Assembly: GCA_007922195.1 (NCBI GenBank)
Contig: ML681964.1
Coordinates: 9,839,861-9,903,860, forward strand
Source of the DNA: Podocnemis expansa
Taxonomy: Eukaryota; Chordata; Testudines; Podocnemididae
Length of the DNA stretch: 64,000 nt
Reading direction: 5' to 3'
The notes under the pieces are model-generated. The model was not told the origin of the DNA. It searched no databases and was given only the letters and a program-made list of their open reading frames with translations. The first letter of the stretch is position 1, and every line of letters begins with the position of its first letter. The position numbers and the translations under genes were made by a program. Shown here one piece after another: positions 47,281 to 57,839 of this stretch.

Positions 47281-48345
47281 GATGGTGAAGAGGAGCCGCA
47301 CTGCTGGTGCCACTGCTCCTGCTGTTTCCTTTGCCACTGTTTGTAGCCAGACAGACTGTCTGACCATGGATATCTCCACCCAGATCCTGGTGTGGATTTG
47401 TAAGGACTGTGGCCTTCATTTTCCTGCCACTGATGATCAGGCTAGGGAGATGAGCCTATGTGATAGGTGCCTTCTGGTGGTATCTCTCCGGAAGCAGGTA
47501 GGAGAGTTACAGGAGGAGCTGTCACGACTCAGGAGTATCTATGCCCTGGAAAAGTTCCTTGACAGTGTCCACGATGAGACCTGCAAGGAGGAAGTCCCTA
47601 TCCCGGTGCCAAGGGCTACTGCCACAGCTCTGGAAACAGATGGGATGCCTATGGCAGAGGGAGGACACTGGCAGCTGGTCACCTCTGGCAGCAGACAGTG
47701 CTCCACGCCTGCTCACATCCCACCATCCATTGTGGTGAGGAACTGTTATGCGGTGCTGGACATGATGAAGGAGATAGAGGAGAGACCAACCACCCCAGAG
47801 GCTGGGGAGATCACAGCCACCTCACCTAAGAGGAAACGTAGGGTTGTGGTGATTGGGGACTCCCTCCTGAGAGGAACGGAGGCACCCATCTGTCGCCCGA
47901 CAAGGCCTCTAGGGAGGTATGCTGCCTACCAGGTGCCCGTATCAGAGACGTTACAGAGGGACTGTCAAAAATCATCCGCCCCTCAGACTACAACCCCATG
48001 CTTCTTATCCATGTGGGTACCAATGATACTGCGAGAGGTGATCCTCAGCCGATCAAAGGTGACTTCAGGGCTCTGGGAGCGACGGTGAAGGAGTTTGGAG
48101 CACAGGTGGTGTTCTCATCAATCCTTCCAGTCAAGGCTAGAGGCCTGAGGAGAGACAGATGCACCCTAGAGGTGAATGCCTGGCTGAGAAGATGGTGCGG
48201 TCAGGAGGGATTTGGCTTCCTTGACCATGGAGTTCTGTTTCAGGACAGAGGATTGATAGGCAGAGATGGCCTTCACTTGTCCAGGAAGGGGAAGAGTGTA
48301 CTTGGGCACAGACTGGCTGACCTAGTGAGGAGGGCTTTAAACTAG
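47281..48345 (+). pseudogene. CR1 ORF1: zinc finger, coiled coil, SGNH esterase (one frameshift)
   Basis: Starts MVKRSRTAG after the leader. C40-x2-C43 ... C60-x2-C63 forms a PHD-like zinc motif, followed by a coiled-coil stretch (about residues 66-95, RKQVGELQEELSRLR). The esterase domain begins near residue 185 with VVVIGDSLLRG (GDS, block I serine). A missing base at about 47898 shifts the frame. The rest continues in the frame of MLLIHVGTNDTARGDPQ (GxN block III, about 48013) and ends with GRDGLHLSRKGK (Asp-x-x-His block V, about 48265) and stop 48343-48345. CR1 ORF1 proteins are known to bind nucleic acid and carry this esterase. All catalytic residues remain visible; only the frameshift inactivates it. 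Confidence 0.9.
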
Positions 48346-48470
48346 GTTCAACGGGGGAAGGAGACCAAAGCCCACAGGTAAGTGGCAATGTGGGTGATCT
48401 GGGGGAATGGATGGAACTTGGGGAGTGTTGAGACTGTAGTACCAGGAATAAAAGAGAAGGTAGTGGGAAC

Positions 48471-51362
48471 ATGGGGGGGGGGGAATCAAATAATTGTCTT
48501 AAATGTTCCACTGAAGCGCCAACACATGAGAAGAGTGGGGGAGGAGGACTCCAAGAAAAAATGCAAGGAGGTATATGTAATAGAATTGAAAACCAAACTG
48601 ACAAAGTAGGGCAAGTGACCGGGTATCTTAGGTGCCTATACACTAATGCGAGGAGCCTGGGAAATAAACAGGAAGAATTGGAAGTACTAGTGCAGACAAG
48701 GAACTATGATATCAGAGGAATAACGGAGACATGGTGGGATAGTCTGCATGACTGGAGCTCTGCCATGGATGGGTATAAACTGTTCAGGAAAGACAGGCAG
48801 GGAAGAAGAGGGGGAGGAGTAGCACTATATGTAAAAGAGCTCTATGACTGCTCAGAGCTCCATTATGGAAGTGGAAGCATGCCTGTAGAAAGTCTGTCTG
48901 TTACATTGAGAGGGGAAAGCAACAAGGGGGATGTTGTGGTGGGGGTCTGCTATAGACCACCAGACCAGAAGCAGGAGGTGGATGAGGTGTTCTCTGGACA
49001 ACTAGTGGAAGCTTGTGGATCACAGGCCCTGGTGCTCATGGGGGACTTCAATTACCCTGACATCTGCTGGGAGGCCAATACAGCAGTGCATGGGCAATCC
49101 AGGAAGTTTTTAGAGTGTGTTGGGGACAACTTTCTAGTACAAAAGCTGGAGGAACCAACTAGGGGCCTTGCACCTCTCGACCAGCTGCTCACAAACAGGG
49201 AAGAATTGATCAGGGACAAAGAGGTAAATGGCAAGCTAGGCAGTAGTGACCATGACATGGTTGAGTTCAGGATGCTCATTAAAGGAAGGAAGGAAAGAAG
49301 CAAAACAAAAACCCTGGACTTCAAAAGAGCAGATTTTGGGTCCCTCAGGGAACTGATGGGCAGGATCCCTTGGGAAGCTAATCTGAAGGGGAAAGGAGTC
49401 TAAGAAAGCTGGTTATATTTTACAGAAACCCTGCTAAGGGCACAGGAAGTTGCCATTCCAATTAGGAGAAAGAACAAACATGTGAGGCAGCCAGAATGGC
49501 TTAGCAGAGAATTCTGCTCTGAGCTTAAACATAAAAAGGAAGCTTACAGGAAGTGGAAGCTTGGTCAGATGACCAAGGAGGCATATAAAGATATTGCTAG
49601 GGACTGCAGGGATAAAATCAGAAAGGCCAAAGGACAAATGGAGCTGCGGCAAGCGAGAGATGTAAAGGATAACAAGAAGGGGTTCTACAAGTATGTTAAT
49701 AACAAGAGGAGGATCAGGGATGGTGTAGGTCCCTTGCTGAATGGGGCAGGCATCCTCATGACAGAGGATGAAGAAAAAGCTGAAGGGCTCAATGCTTTTT
49801 TTGCTTCAGTTTTCACAGGCAGGGTCAGCTCCCAGCCCACTACCATGGGTATGGCAAATTGGAGAGAAGAAGAGAGGCCCTTGGTGATGGAAGGTCAGGT
49901 TAGGAACTGCTTAAAGAAGCTGGATGTGCACAAGTCCATGGGGCCGGACGAACTGCATCCAAGGGTGCTGAGGGAACTGGCTGTTATCTTTCAAAACTCA
50001 TGGAGCACAGGGGAGGTGCCAGAGGATTGGAAAAAAGCAAATGTAGTGCCTATTTTCAAGAAAGGGAAAAAGGAGGATCCGGGGAATTATAGACCAGTCA
50101 GCCTCACTTCAATCCCTGGCAAAATTATGGAGGAGATTCTTAAAGAATCCATCCTCAAACACTTAGAAGAAAATAAAGTGATCAGGAACAGTCAGCATGG
50201 ATTTACCAAGGGTAAATCATGCCTGACCAATCTCATTTCCTTCTATGAGCAGATAACTGGTTTTCTGGATGCAGGAAGAACCGTTGATGTCATATACCTT
50301 GATTTTAGCAAGGCTTTTGATACAGTTTCCCACAGCATTCTCACTGGCAAATTAAGGAAGTATGGGTTGGATAGGTGGACTATAAGGTGGATAGAAAACT
50401 GGCTAGATCAACGGTTTCAGCATGTAGGAATCAATGGTTCCATGTCTAGCTGGCAGCCAGTCACGAGTGGTGTGCCCCAGGGGTCAGTCCTGGGGCCAGT
50501 TCTGTTCAACATTTTCATCAATGATCTGGATGATGGAATAGACTGCATTCTCAGTAAGTTTGCGGATGACACCAAGCTGGGGAGACCAGTAGACACGTTG
50601 GAGGGCAAGGACAGGATTCAGGGAGACCTAGATAAATTGGAACAATGGGCCAATAAAAATCTTATGAAGTTCAATAAGGACAAGTATAAAATCCTGCATG
50701 TGGGACAGAAAAACCCCATGCACTGCTACAGGCTGGGAAACATTCAGCTAAGTAGCAGCAGTGTAGAAAAGGACCTGGGGGTCATGGTGGATGGGAAGCT
50801 AGATATGAGTCAGCAGTGTGCTCCAGCTGCCAAAAAGGCCAATGGCATACTGGGCTGCATCAAAAGAAGTGTTACCAGCAGATCAAGGGATGTGATCATT
50901 CCCCTCTATTCTGCACTGGTGAGGCCACATCTAGAATACTGTGTTCAGTTTTGGGCTCCCCACTACAGAAAGGACAGGGATATGCTAGAAAGAGTTCAGA
51001 GGAGGGCAACCAAAATGATTAAAGGGTTGGAGCACAAGCCCTATGAGGAAAGACTGAAAGCATTAGGCTTATTTAGTCTGCAGAAGAGAAGATTGAGAGA
51101 GGATTTGATAGCAACCTTCAACTACTTGAAGGGATGCTCTAAGGAAGATGGAGCTCAACTGTTCTCGGTGGTAACAGAGGACAGAACAAGGAGCAATGGT
51201 CTCAAGTTGCAGTTAGGGAGGTTGAGGCTGGATATTAGAAAAAACTTTTTTACTAGGCGAGTGGTGAAGCATTGGAATGAGCTGCCAAGGGAGGCGGTGG
51301 AGTCTCCATCTTTGGAGGTGTTTAAGGCCCAGCTGGACAAAACCATGAGTGGGATGGTTTAG
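48471..51362 (+). pseudogene. CR1 ORF2: APE endonuclease and reverse transcriptase (one stop codon)
   Basis: 964 codons in one frame, including the TAA at 49401-49403 and the terminal stop. Endonuclease: [23 protein letters not shown] (catalytic Glu), [32 protein letters not shown] and [10 protein letters not shown] (catalytic His). [73 protein letters not shown] at about residue 697 (catalytic Asp pair) and [12 protein letters not shown]-terminal domain: [18 protein letters not shown]. The TAA replaces a probable Gln (CAA) between endonuclease and RT (GKGV-stop-ESWLYF), a single C-to-T change. Start uncertain: ATG 48471 is the first in frame after a G-run. Otherwise intact. Confidence 0.95.
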
Positions 51363-51449
51363 TGGGAGTGGTCCTGCCTCTGGCAGGGGGTTGGACTAGA
51401 TGACCTATGAGGTCCCTTCCAACCCTAGGATTCTATGATTCTATGAAAG

Positions 51450-53849
51450 AACTATGGGGAGGGAAGGAATAGGGGAAATAACAGACAATGGCAGCAGACT
51501 GTGTGATTTCTGCAAAGAAAATGACCTAGTAATAGGAGGAACAATTTTTCCACATAAGAAAATACACAAATTGACATGGAAGTCATCTGATGGCAAAACA
51601 GAGAGCCAGATTGACCACATCATCATAAATGGTAAATGGAGACACACACTCCAAGATGTTAGAGTGAAAAAGAGGGCAGATGTAGGCAGCGATCATAACC
51701 TACTAATTGGCAAACTCGCCTTAAAATTAAGGAAATTTAAACATCCTAGATTTGACACAGATAAGCTTAAAGTCCTAACGATCCAACAGGAATTTGCCAT
51801 CTCCCTGAAAAATAATTTCTGTATCCTGCAAGATGACACCCAAATGACAATTAGCAACTTTAACCAAGCAATGAGACAAGTGGCTGAGAACACATTAGGC
51901 CACAGAAAATCAGAAAAAAAAGAGAGCTGGATCTCCCCAGAGACATGGAAGATAATTGAGGAGAGAAAGGAAATAAAACACCGTCTGCTTAGCACAAAGT
52001 CACCCCACTTAAAAGAGGAGATGGCAAAGAAATACTCCCAGAAAGATAAAGAAGTAAAGAAGAGTGCCAGAAGGGATAAAAGAAAGTTCATAGAGAACCT
52101 TGCTGCAAAAGCAGAAGAAGCGGCAGTAAAACAAGACCTAAACACTGCCTATAAAATCACCAAAAGTTTAACAGGATATAGGCATACCAGCCAAGATCTA
52201 CCCCTAAAAGCACTAGATGGGAGCATCATCACAAAAGAAAGCAAGAAAGCAAAGAGATGGAACGAATATTTTGAGCAGTTGCTCAACCGAACAGATCCAC
52301 TAGCGCTGGCTAATATTCCGGAAAGTGAAGAAGATCTAGACATTAACCTCGGCCGCATCACAGCGACAGAAGTAAAAGAAGCCATCAAACAGCAAAAAAA
52401 AGGTAAGGCCCCAGCATACGATGGGATCTGCCCTGAAATGTTGAAGGTGGAGGTTAAAGAAATCCCAAACCTTCTCTGCAAGATCTTCCAGAAAATATAG
52501 GATACAGAAGAAACACCAGAAGAATGGAAGAAAGGAATAATCTTCAAACTACCAAAGAGAGGTGACCTGGGAGACTGTAATAACTGGCGAGGCATAACTT
52601 TGCTATCTCAAACCAGCAAAATCTTCAGCCAAATCATTTTGAAAAGACTCACTGCAACTTTTGACAACATCATTAGGCAAGAACAGGCGGGTTTTAGAAA
52701 AGGGACGCCGTGCAGTGATCAGATATTTACCTTAAGGCAGATAATAGAACAAAGCACGGAATGGAATAGCACGCTCTTTGCCGTGTTCATCGACTCTGAG
52801 AAAGCCTTTGATAGGCTACACCGAGAATCGCTATGGAAAATCATGCACCACTATGGAATACCGAAGAAAATAGTAAATGTAATAAGAACACAGTACACAG
52901 ATTTTCACTGCCAGTTGGTGTGTAGTAACAACAGGCTAACAGACAGCTTTAACATAACAACCGGTGTTAAGCAAGGATGTATTCTGTCACCATTTCTATT
53001 CATTCTGGCCATGGACTGGCTTATGAAAGCAACAACAAAAGAGGAATCCGCTGGACAATTACCTCAGCACTAGAAGACTTAGATTATGCAGATGACATTG
53101 TTATGCTATCTAGCCAACATAAGGATGCACAAGAGAAGATAGACAAACTAAATGCAACTGCACAAACAATAGGACTGAAAGTAAACATAGGTAAAACAAA
53201 GAAATGAGACAGAACAGCAAGTCAACAGATCCCATCACAATCAACAATAAAGAAGTTGAAAAAGTCCAAGTGTTTACTCACCTTGGCAGCCTAGTAACAG
53301 CTGATGGAGATACTGAAAAGGATGTGAAGAACTGAATCAACCAAGCAAATCAAGCCTTTGCCATGCTAAAAGAAATCTGGAGATCAAAGGTTCTAAGCAA
53401 GAATACAAAACTAAGAATTTACAGAAGCAATGTCCTCTCAGTTCTACTCTATGGGAGCGAATGCTGGAAGGTATCAGTAAATATAAAGAAGAAACTAGAA
53501 ACCTTCCAAAATAAATGTCTAAAAAGTTTTACAGATATTCTGGCCAAACAGAATCACTAATGAAGAACTTCTCATAAAAACTAGCTGCGCAAGTCTGGCT
53601 GTTATAATTAAGAAGAGAAGATGGAAATGGCTAGGGTATGTGTGCAGAATGCAACCAGGAGCACCACCAAAAATGGCCCTCCATTGGATAGCTGATGGTA
53701 AAAGAAAACATGGCCACCCAAGAGAAACCTGGCAAAGAACAGTAGAAAAAGAAATGAAAGAGCAGAGTCTAACCTGGAACAACATCACCGAACATGCAGC
53801 CAATCAACAGCAGTGGAGGTCTGTAGTAGACACCTTATGTACCATTTAG
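51450..53849 (+). pseudogene. RTE-like ORF, rest of endonuclease plus RT (broken)
   Basis: Continues the 46601 ORF. Endonuclease end: LCDFCKENDLVIGGTIFPHK, QIDHIIINGKW, DVGSDHNLLIGKL (catalytic His). RT: WNEYFEQLLNRTDPL, KRGDLGDCNNWRGITLLS, RQEQAGFRKGTPCSDQIFTL, FIDSEKAFDRLHRESLW, TGVKQGCILSPFLFILAMDW, DLDYADDIVMLS (YADD at 53085-53096), VFTHLGSLVTADGD, LLYGSECWKV and GHPRETWQRTVEKEMKE near the end. Lesions: in-frame TAG 52498-52500, frameshifts at about 53045, 53196 and 53535, TGA at 53333-53335. With the 5' part this totals about 1,000 residues, normal for RTE-type ORFs. Inactive. Confidence 0.92.
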
Positions 53850-53862
53850 GTACGAAGAGGAT

Positions 53863-53885
53863 TAAGTAAGTAAGTCTTCTGAGAG
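53863..53885 (+). repeat. (TAAG)3 tail and right target duplication of the RTE-like LINE
   Basis: taagtaagtaag at 53863-53874, then tcttctgagag at 53875-53885, identical to 46373-46383. Confidence 0.9.
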
Positions 53886-55585
53886 CACTGCTGAATGAAT
53901 CTTGAGGCTCACATTGTCCAGTGCAGCTCTTTTTTTTTTTCTTCCAAATAGAGTTGAGCTGTCTAAAGTGTATTTCAAGAGTAATTCGCTTGAGGCGTGG
54001 CAGTCAAATCAGTATCTACTGTGCATATTTTACATATGAATATGATCAAAACATTTTATCTACTCTCCTTGCACTGCCAAGGAGTCCTTTCACACCTACT
54101 TTTATACTCAGTCAGCACAGTACTACCCATAACTTTCTATTTCAAGTTTCCTTTGGCTCCATTCAATTAAGCAAGTACCTGAGTTTATTTGTTCTTACTA
54201 AGTGGATAACCTTATACTTTCTGATATTGAACTGGACAATTTAAGGATGGTATGTCAATGTTAACTTTGAATTTCCTTGCTTTTATTGGTTTGAGTCATA
54301 CCTTTAACAGTATTTAAATCTAATTTTCAGAGTTAATTATTTTTGCTTCCCAATGGTACTGTACACAGAACCCATAATAAGAGTCTGAGAGATCTGGAAC
54401 AAATCCAGCTTATAAGGAAAGGCCTCCATAATTTAATTTCGCTTAACCTTCCTGATTCATGAGTTCTGCTTTCAGTCTTGTGCGACAAATTCCAAACCCC
54501 CACAGATTCTGAGACTTTCATTATATCGGTCAGTGGTTTTAAAAATAATGTTCTATATTCCTTCCATATACTTTCCTACTTTGGAAAAAAACCATTCCTT
54601 GATAACATTGCACATCAGTGTTATTCATACAGTGGGAAGAAACTTTAAGAACTTCCTGCACAAAGTATACCTGTAGCACATGCTAACAAACCTATAATTT
54701 GATGTTAATGTAAACAGTAAGTGCTACCTACAGTTTAAAAAAAATTAGATCAGCAAGAATTTTAAGAGTATAAATTTGAAGTTAAACCCAAACTAGAGAA
54801 TCTAAAATATTGTTACACTAGTGCAGTTGCTCATCTGAGGTCAAATATATGTGGTATAAATAAGTTAAAAAATGAGAAATTCATGGGGTTTGGTATGAAA
54901 AAGAATTTTAAGAAAAATATACAAGTTCCCAATAAGTTACATGTTTTGTTTACCTGTGCATCATCTTTGTGGAGAGCATCTTTTTTCTTGTGGGGGAGGC
55001 CGGAGAGCCCATTGTAAAACTGACAGTACCACAAATTTAAGATATAGTTCAAAGTTCACTGACATGAGTGGAAAGATGACTATTAACGACAACACATTTT
55101 GGATCATTCCCTTACTGGTGGGAAGGAAAAAATCAAATCAATACCATTTATAAATCCTGTAAGATTAAAATGAAAATTCTCACCAGCCTAACCTACTTGC
55201 TCTCCCAGCTTCAGTGCTTAGCTATGTAATGGCTATCTATATTTCTAGTTGCATGGACATTTCCTCTTCTCTGCAGGTGAGAAGTAATAAGGTACTAATG
55301 GGTTTTGTTAAGTAGGAAAAGCAGTCTATTCCATGTTAGCTAAACTTAATCACTTCTTCAAGTGAGAACAGCCATTGAACACTGGGTACAATTACTCTGC
55401 CTCTTCCTCATGAATGTCAAGTTAACCAAACTGCATAAAGAATGTGATGTGTGATTTGTTTTTCCTGTAGGTTTTAGTGCACTATATGTGTAGCATTTAT
55501 CAAGTTTCATGACTATCTATAGAAAGACAGACTCAACAAACTAAAAGGGCAAGTGAAATAATGATACCGAGCTTTTATATAAGCC
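53886..55585. other. No gene seen
   Basis: AT-rich intergenic DNA; no exon, RNA gene or repeat family recognised. Confidence 0.45.
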
Positions 55586-55837
55586 CAGGGGTCAGCAACC
55601 CCTGGCATGTGTGCCAAAGATGGCACATACACCTATTCTGAGTGACATGCAGGGCTCTGGCCCTGAAGTGCCACAGCTGCCCTCCCCCATTGGCCCTGCT
55701 CCCCAGGGGGACTTGGGGACACAAGAGTCACCACATATGCACAATAGCTCTTTCCCCTGCTGGCCCTGCCCCTGGCACCAGCTGAAGGTTGGGAGGGCAG
55801 CACTGGCATGGAGCCCAGCAAAAGTTGCTGACCCCTG
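55586..55837. mobile_element. hAT-type MITE (CAGGGGTCAGCAAC ends)
   Basis: Perfect 14-bp inverted ends CAGGGGTCAGCAAC...GTTGCTGACCCCTG, 252 bp. The interior has a small palindrome ('ggcatgtgtgccaaagatggcacatac'). No clean 8-bp duplication is seen (flanks tataagcc / atatagct). Non-coding. Confidence 0.85.
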
Positions 55838-55866
55838 ATATAGCTGCTTCATCAGCAAATCTCAAA

Positions 55867-56290
55867 GGGCATGTCTACACTTACAAATTAATTTGAATTG
55901 ATGAGGATCAATTCAAATTAAATAAATACATGGCCACACTGGCTTTCATGAATTCAAACTAAGGAACTCATTAGTCTGAATTAATGAAAGCTGACTGGAA
56001 AATGATAAAACCTCATTGAACTTCAAAGTGATGGTCAATTTGAACTCAGTAGTTCAAATTAACTCTATGTAGCCCTGTTAATTCAAACTTAGTTCAAATT
56101 AGCCATAGCTTGATTTTCCCTATGCAATAGCACCCCTACTTAATTCTAACTAGCAAGTCCTATGCATGGACCTCCTAGTTCAAATTAGGGTTTCTAGTAT
56201 GGCCATGTTAATTTGAATTAACTGAATTTGAACTAATCATTAGTTTGAATTCAGTTAATTCAAACTAACATTCTAAGTGTATACATACCC
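55867..56290. mobile_element. PIF/Harbinger-like MITE nested in a MIR
   Basis: 424 bp, ends GGGCATGTCTACACTTA / TAAGTGTATACATACCC (15 of 17 paired), 3-bp duplication AAA (55864-55866, 56291-56293). The interior is a chain of AATTTGAATT/AATTCAAATT palindromes. Removing the element and one AAA joins 'gcaaatctc' to 'aaagtgctttata', the expected MIR sequence. Confidence 0.88.
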
Positions 56291-56465
56291 AAAGTGCTTT
56301 ATAAAAGAAGTCAGTATATTATCTCCACTGTGGACATGGCAAAACTGAGGAACAGAGTGTAGAATGGAATTTGCCAAGGTCTCCAAGCAATCCAGTGACA
56401 GAGCTCAGAATAGAATACATGCCTTTTGAGTCCCAGGGCTCTATTCACTAGTCCACCCTGCCCCA
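56291..56465 (-). repeat. MIR (CORE-SINE), split by the adjacent MITE
   Basis: Plus strand: 'aaagtgctttataaaagaag', 'gtatattatctccactgtgg', 'aaaactgaggaacagagtg', 'ttgccaaggtctccaagcaatc', 'gtgacagagctcagaataga', 'tcccagggctctattcactag'. This is reverse MIR (CTGAGG-ACAGAG / GCCCAAGGTCAC / GCAGAGC-GG-ATAGAACCC). The remaining piece, about 55850-55866 ('cagcaaatctcaaa'), lies on the far side of the MITE. Confidence 0.8.
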
Positions 56466-57839
56466 TAAAGTCAAGCATTTTCTTTTATCATTTTCATTGT
56501 TTTTCAAGATTTTGTACATTCCTTTTATTAGAATGGGAGTCTTGCCTTTGACTTCAGTGGGTTGTAGATAATGATAGTAGGGGCAGAACACTACCTTAAT
56601 TTGCAGTACATTTTAAAAAAAACTTTCAGGGTACAATTGTATTAAATGTAATAAGTAAAAGTAAATATAGCTTTGAAAAAGAAACCCTTCATCCATATGA
56701 CAACAAAATATTATACTCTCTCTAACTTCCTCTGAAACCTTGAAGCAATGATAACCAAGGAAAGAAGTGTTTTGTTTCCTTTAACAAGCTATAAGCACCT
56801 CTGGATGTCAATGGGCAGAGGGCACAGAGGTCCCCACATTCACCAAAGATTAATCAAACATATTGTGCCTTGATAGAGCAGGTGGGAGATACACAATAAT
56901 CTGCTAGGGAGAAAAGCATCTCACTAAACAATCTACTAGTGTATTTTGTCAATTGCTAATTAAAAGTTTACAAGGACTTCATAAGGAAATTAACAAGAAG
57001 TGGAAAACAGCAGGAGGAATCCTTCAATCTGAGCACAAGCTACCAGCCAGCTTGTGCAAGACAGAATCCTCAATATCCTGGCTGAAGATGTGGGAAAAGG
57101 ACTTAGGGCCAGGTAATAGTAAGAAACAAGGAAATATCTCATGAATTAAGTTTAGGTTTTACAAAAAGGGTTATGATTTTGTTTTATATGCAACCCTTTG
57201 TTTCCCCTAGTCTCCCTCACTATTACCTGAATCACCACTTTCTCATAATAAACTTATTATTTTCAGTGTGTCTTGTGTAACAAGCAGGGTAGTGATCACA
57301 GTGAATTTTGGTGAGTGGGTGTGATTCTTTCAGTTGCAGGGGATGGGGAAAATCATGCAGTTCTGTGAGTATTCAGGGGCTGAGCATTCCCACAGGAATC
57401 CTTAGAGAGAAGATTCACAGTGGTTGCATACCTACTAGTGACCTGTGTAAGGGGGAGGGAAGAAAAAAACAAAAAAAAAAAACCTGAAGAGACCTGGAAG
57501 GCAATGCTTACATTACCAGGAAGCTGACCCACAGCACAAACCAACAAGCTTCCTCTAACAATGCACCACTAGGGTCTTCTCTACCCTTGCCTCCTCCTAG
57601 CTCACAACCCACACAGGAGCCCTCTAGTTCAGCAATTACTTGTGCAGTCCCTCTGTCTTCTTATCACACACAGCTTGGGCTAACTACCCCAGGGAGACTG
57701 CACCTCTACTCACCTTTTACTCCCTGGCTTTTTCTCCTTTATTTCTGTCACCTGAGCCTGTATATAGCCCAGCTAATTAGGCTGACAGCTTTTTCCCATT
57801 CTCCAATCAGGTACAGGTGGTAACAAAATGTTTCTCAAC
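56466..57839. other. No gene seen
   Basis: AT-rich intergenic DNA with an A-run at about 57464-57482. 57570-57820 is pyrimidine-rich, with 'gtatatagcccagctaatta' reminiscent of sauropsid repeats but unassigned. Confidence 0.4.

Larger units (their letters stand above)
47212..51444 (+). mobile_element. Nearly full-length CR1 LINE inserted in the RTE-like element
   Basis: 4.23 kb: a 5' leader of about 70 bases with repeated 'caggggagtttgcaagggag' motifs, ORF1 (47281-48345), ORF2 (48471-51362) and a short 3' UTR ending ggattctatgattctatg. A short duplication (g)aaag flanks it (47207-47211, 51445-51449), and the interrupted RTE coding sequence resumes exactly after it. It carries only one ORF1 frameshift and one ORF2 nonsense codon, so it is the youngest and best preserved element in the window. 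Chicken CR1 is roughly 4.5 kb, so this may be complete or lack a little of the 5' end. Confidence 0.93.
46384..53874 (+). mobile_element. Full-length RTE-like LINE interrupted by a CR1
   Basis: A non-LTR retrotransposon of about 3.26 kb once the 4.23-kb CR1 is removed. It is bracketed by an exact 11-bp target duplication (46373-46383 and 53875-53885) and ends in a (TAAG)3 tail at 53863-53874; short-repeat tails and a length of about 3.2 kb are typical of the RTE clade. The 5' leader ('ctgatggatcaccaccttgccgtggtc', 'ggttgggcaaagggctaaca') precedes a single ORF holding an APE-type endonuclease and an RT with YADD. The ORF has no gag-like ORF before it. The clade name is inferred from size, tail and domain layout, not from a phylogeny. 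Confidence 0.88.

Noticed and set aside
46601..48088. A single novel host gene of 495 residues
   Set aside because: It is a composite of the RTE-like endonuclease and CR1 ORF1 created by insertion, as shown by the resumption of the RTE frame at 51450.
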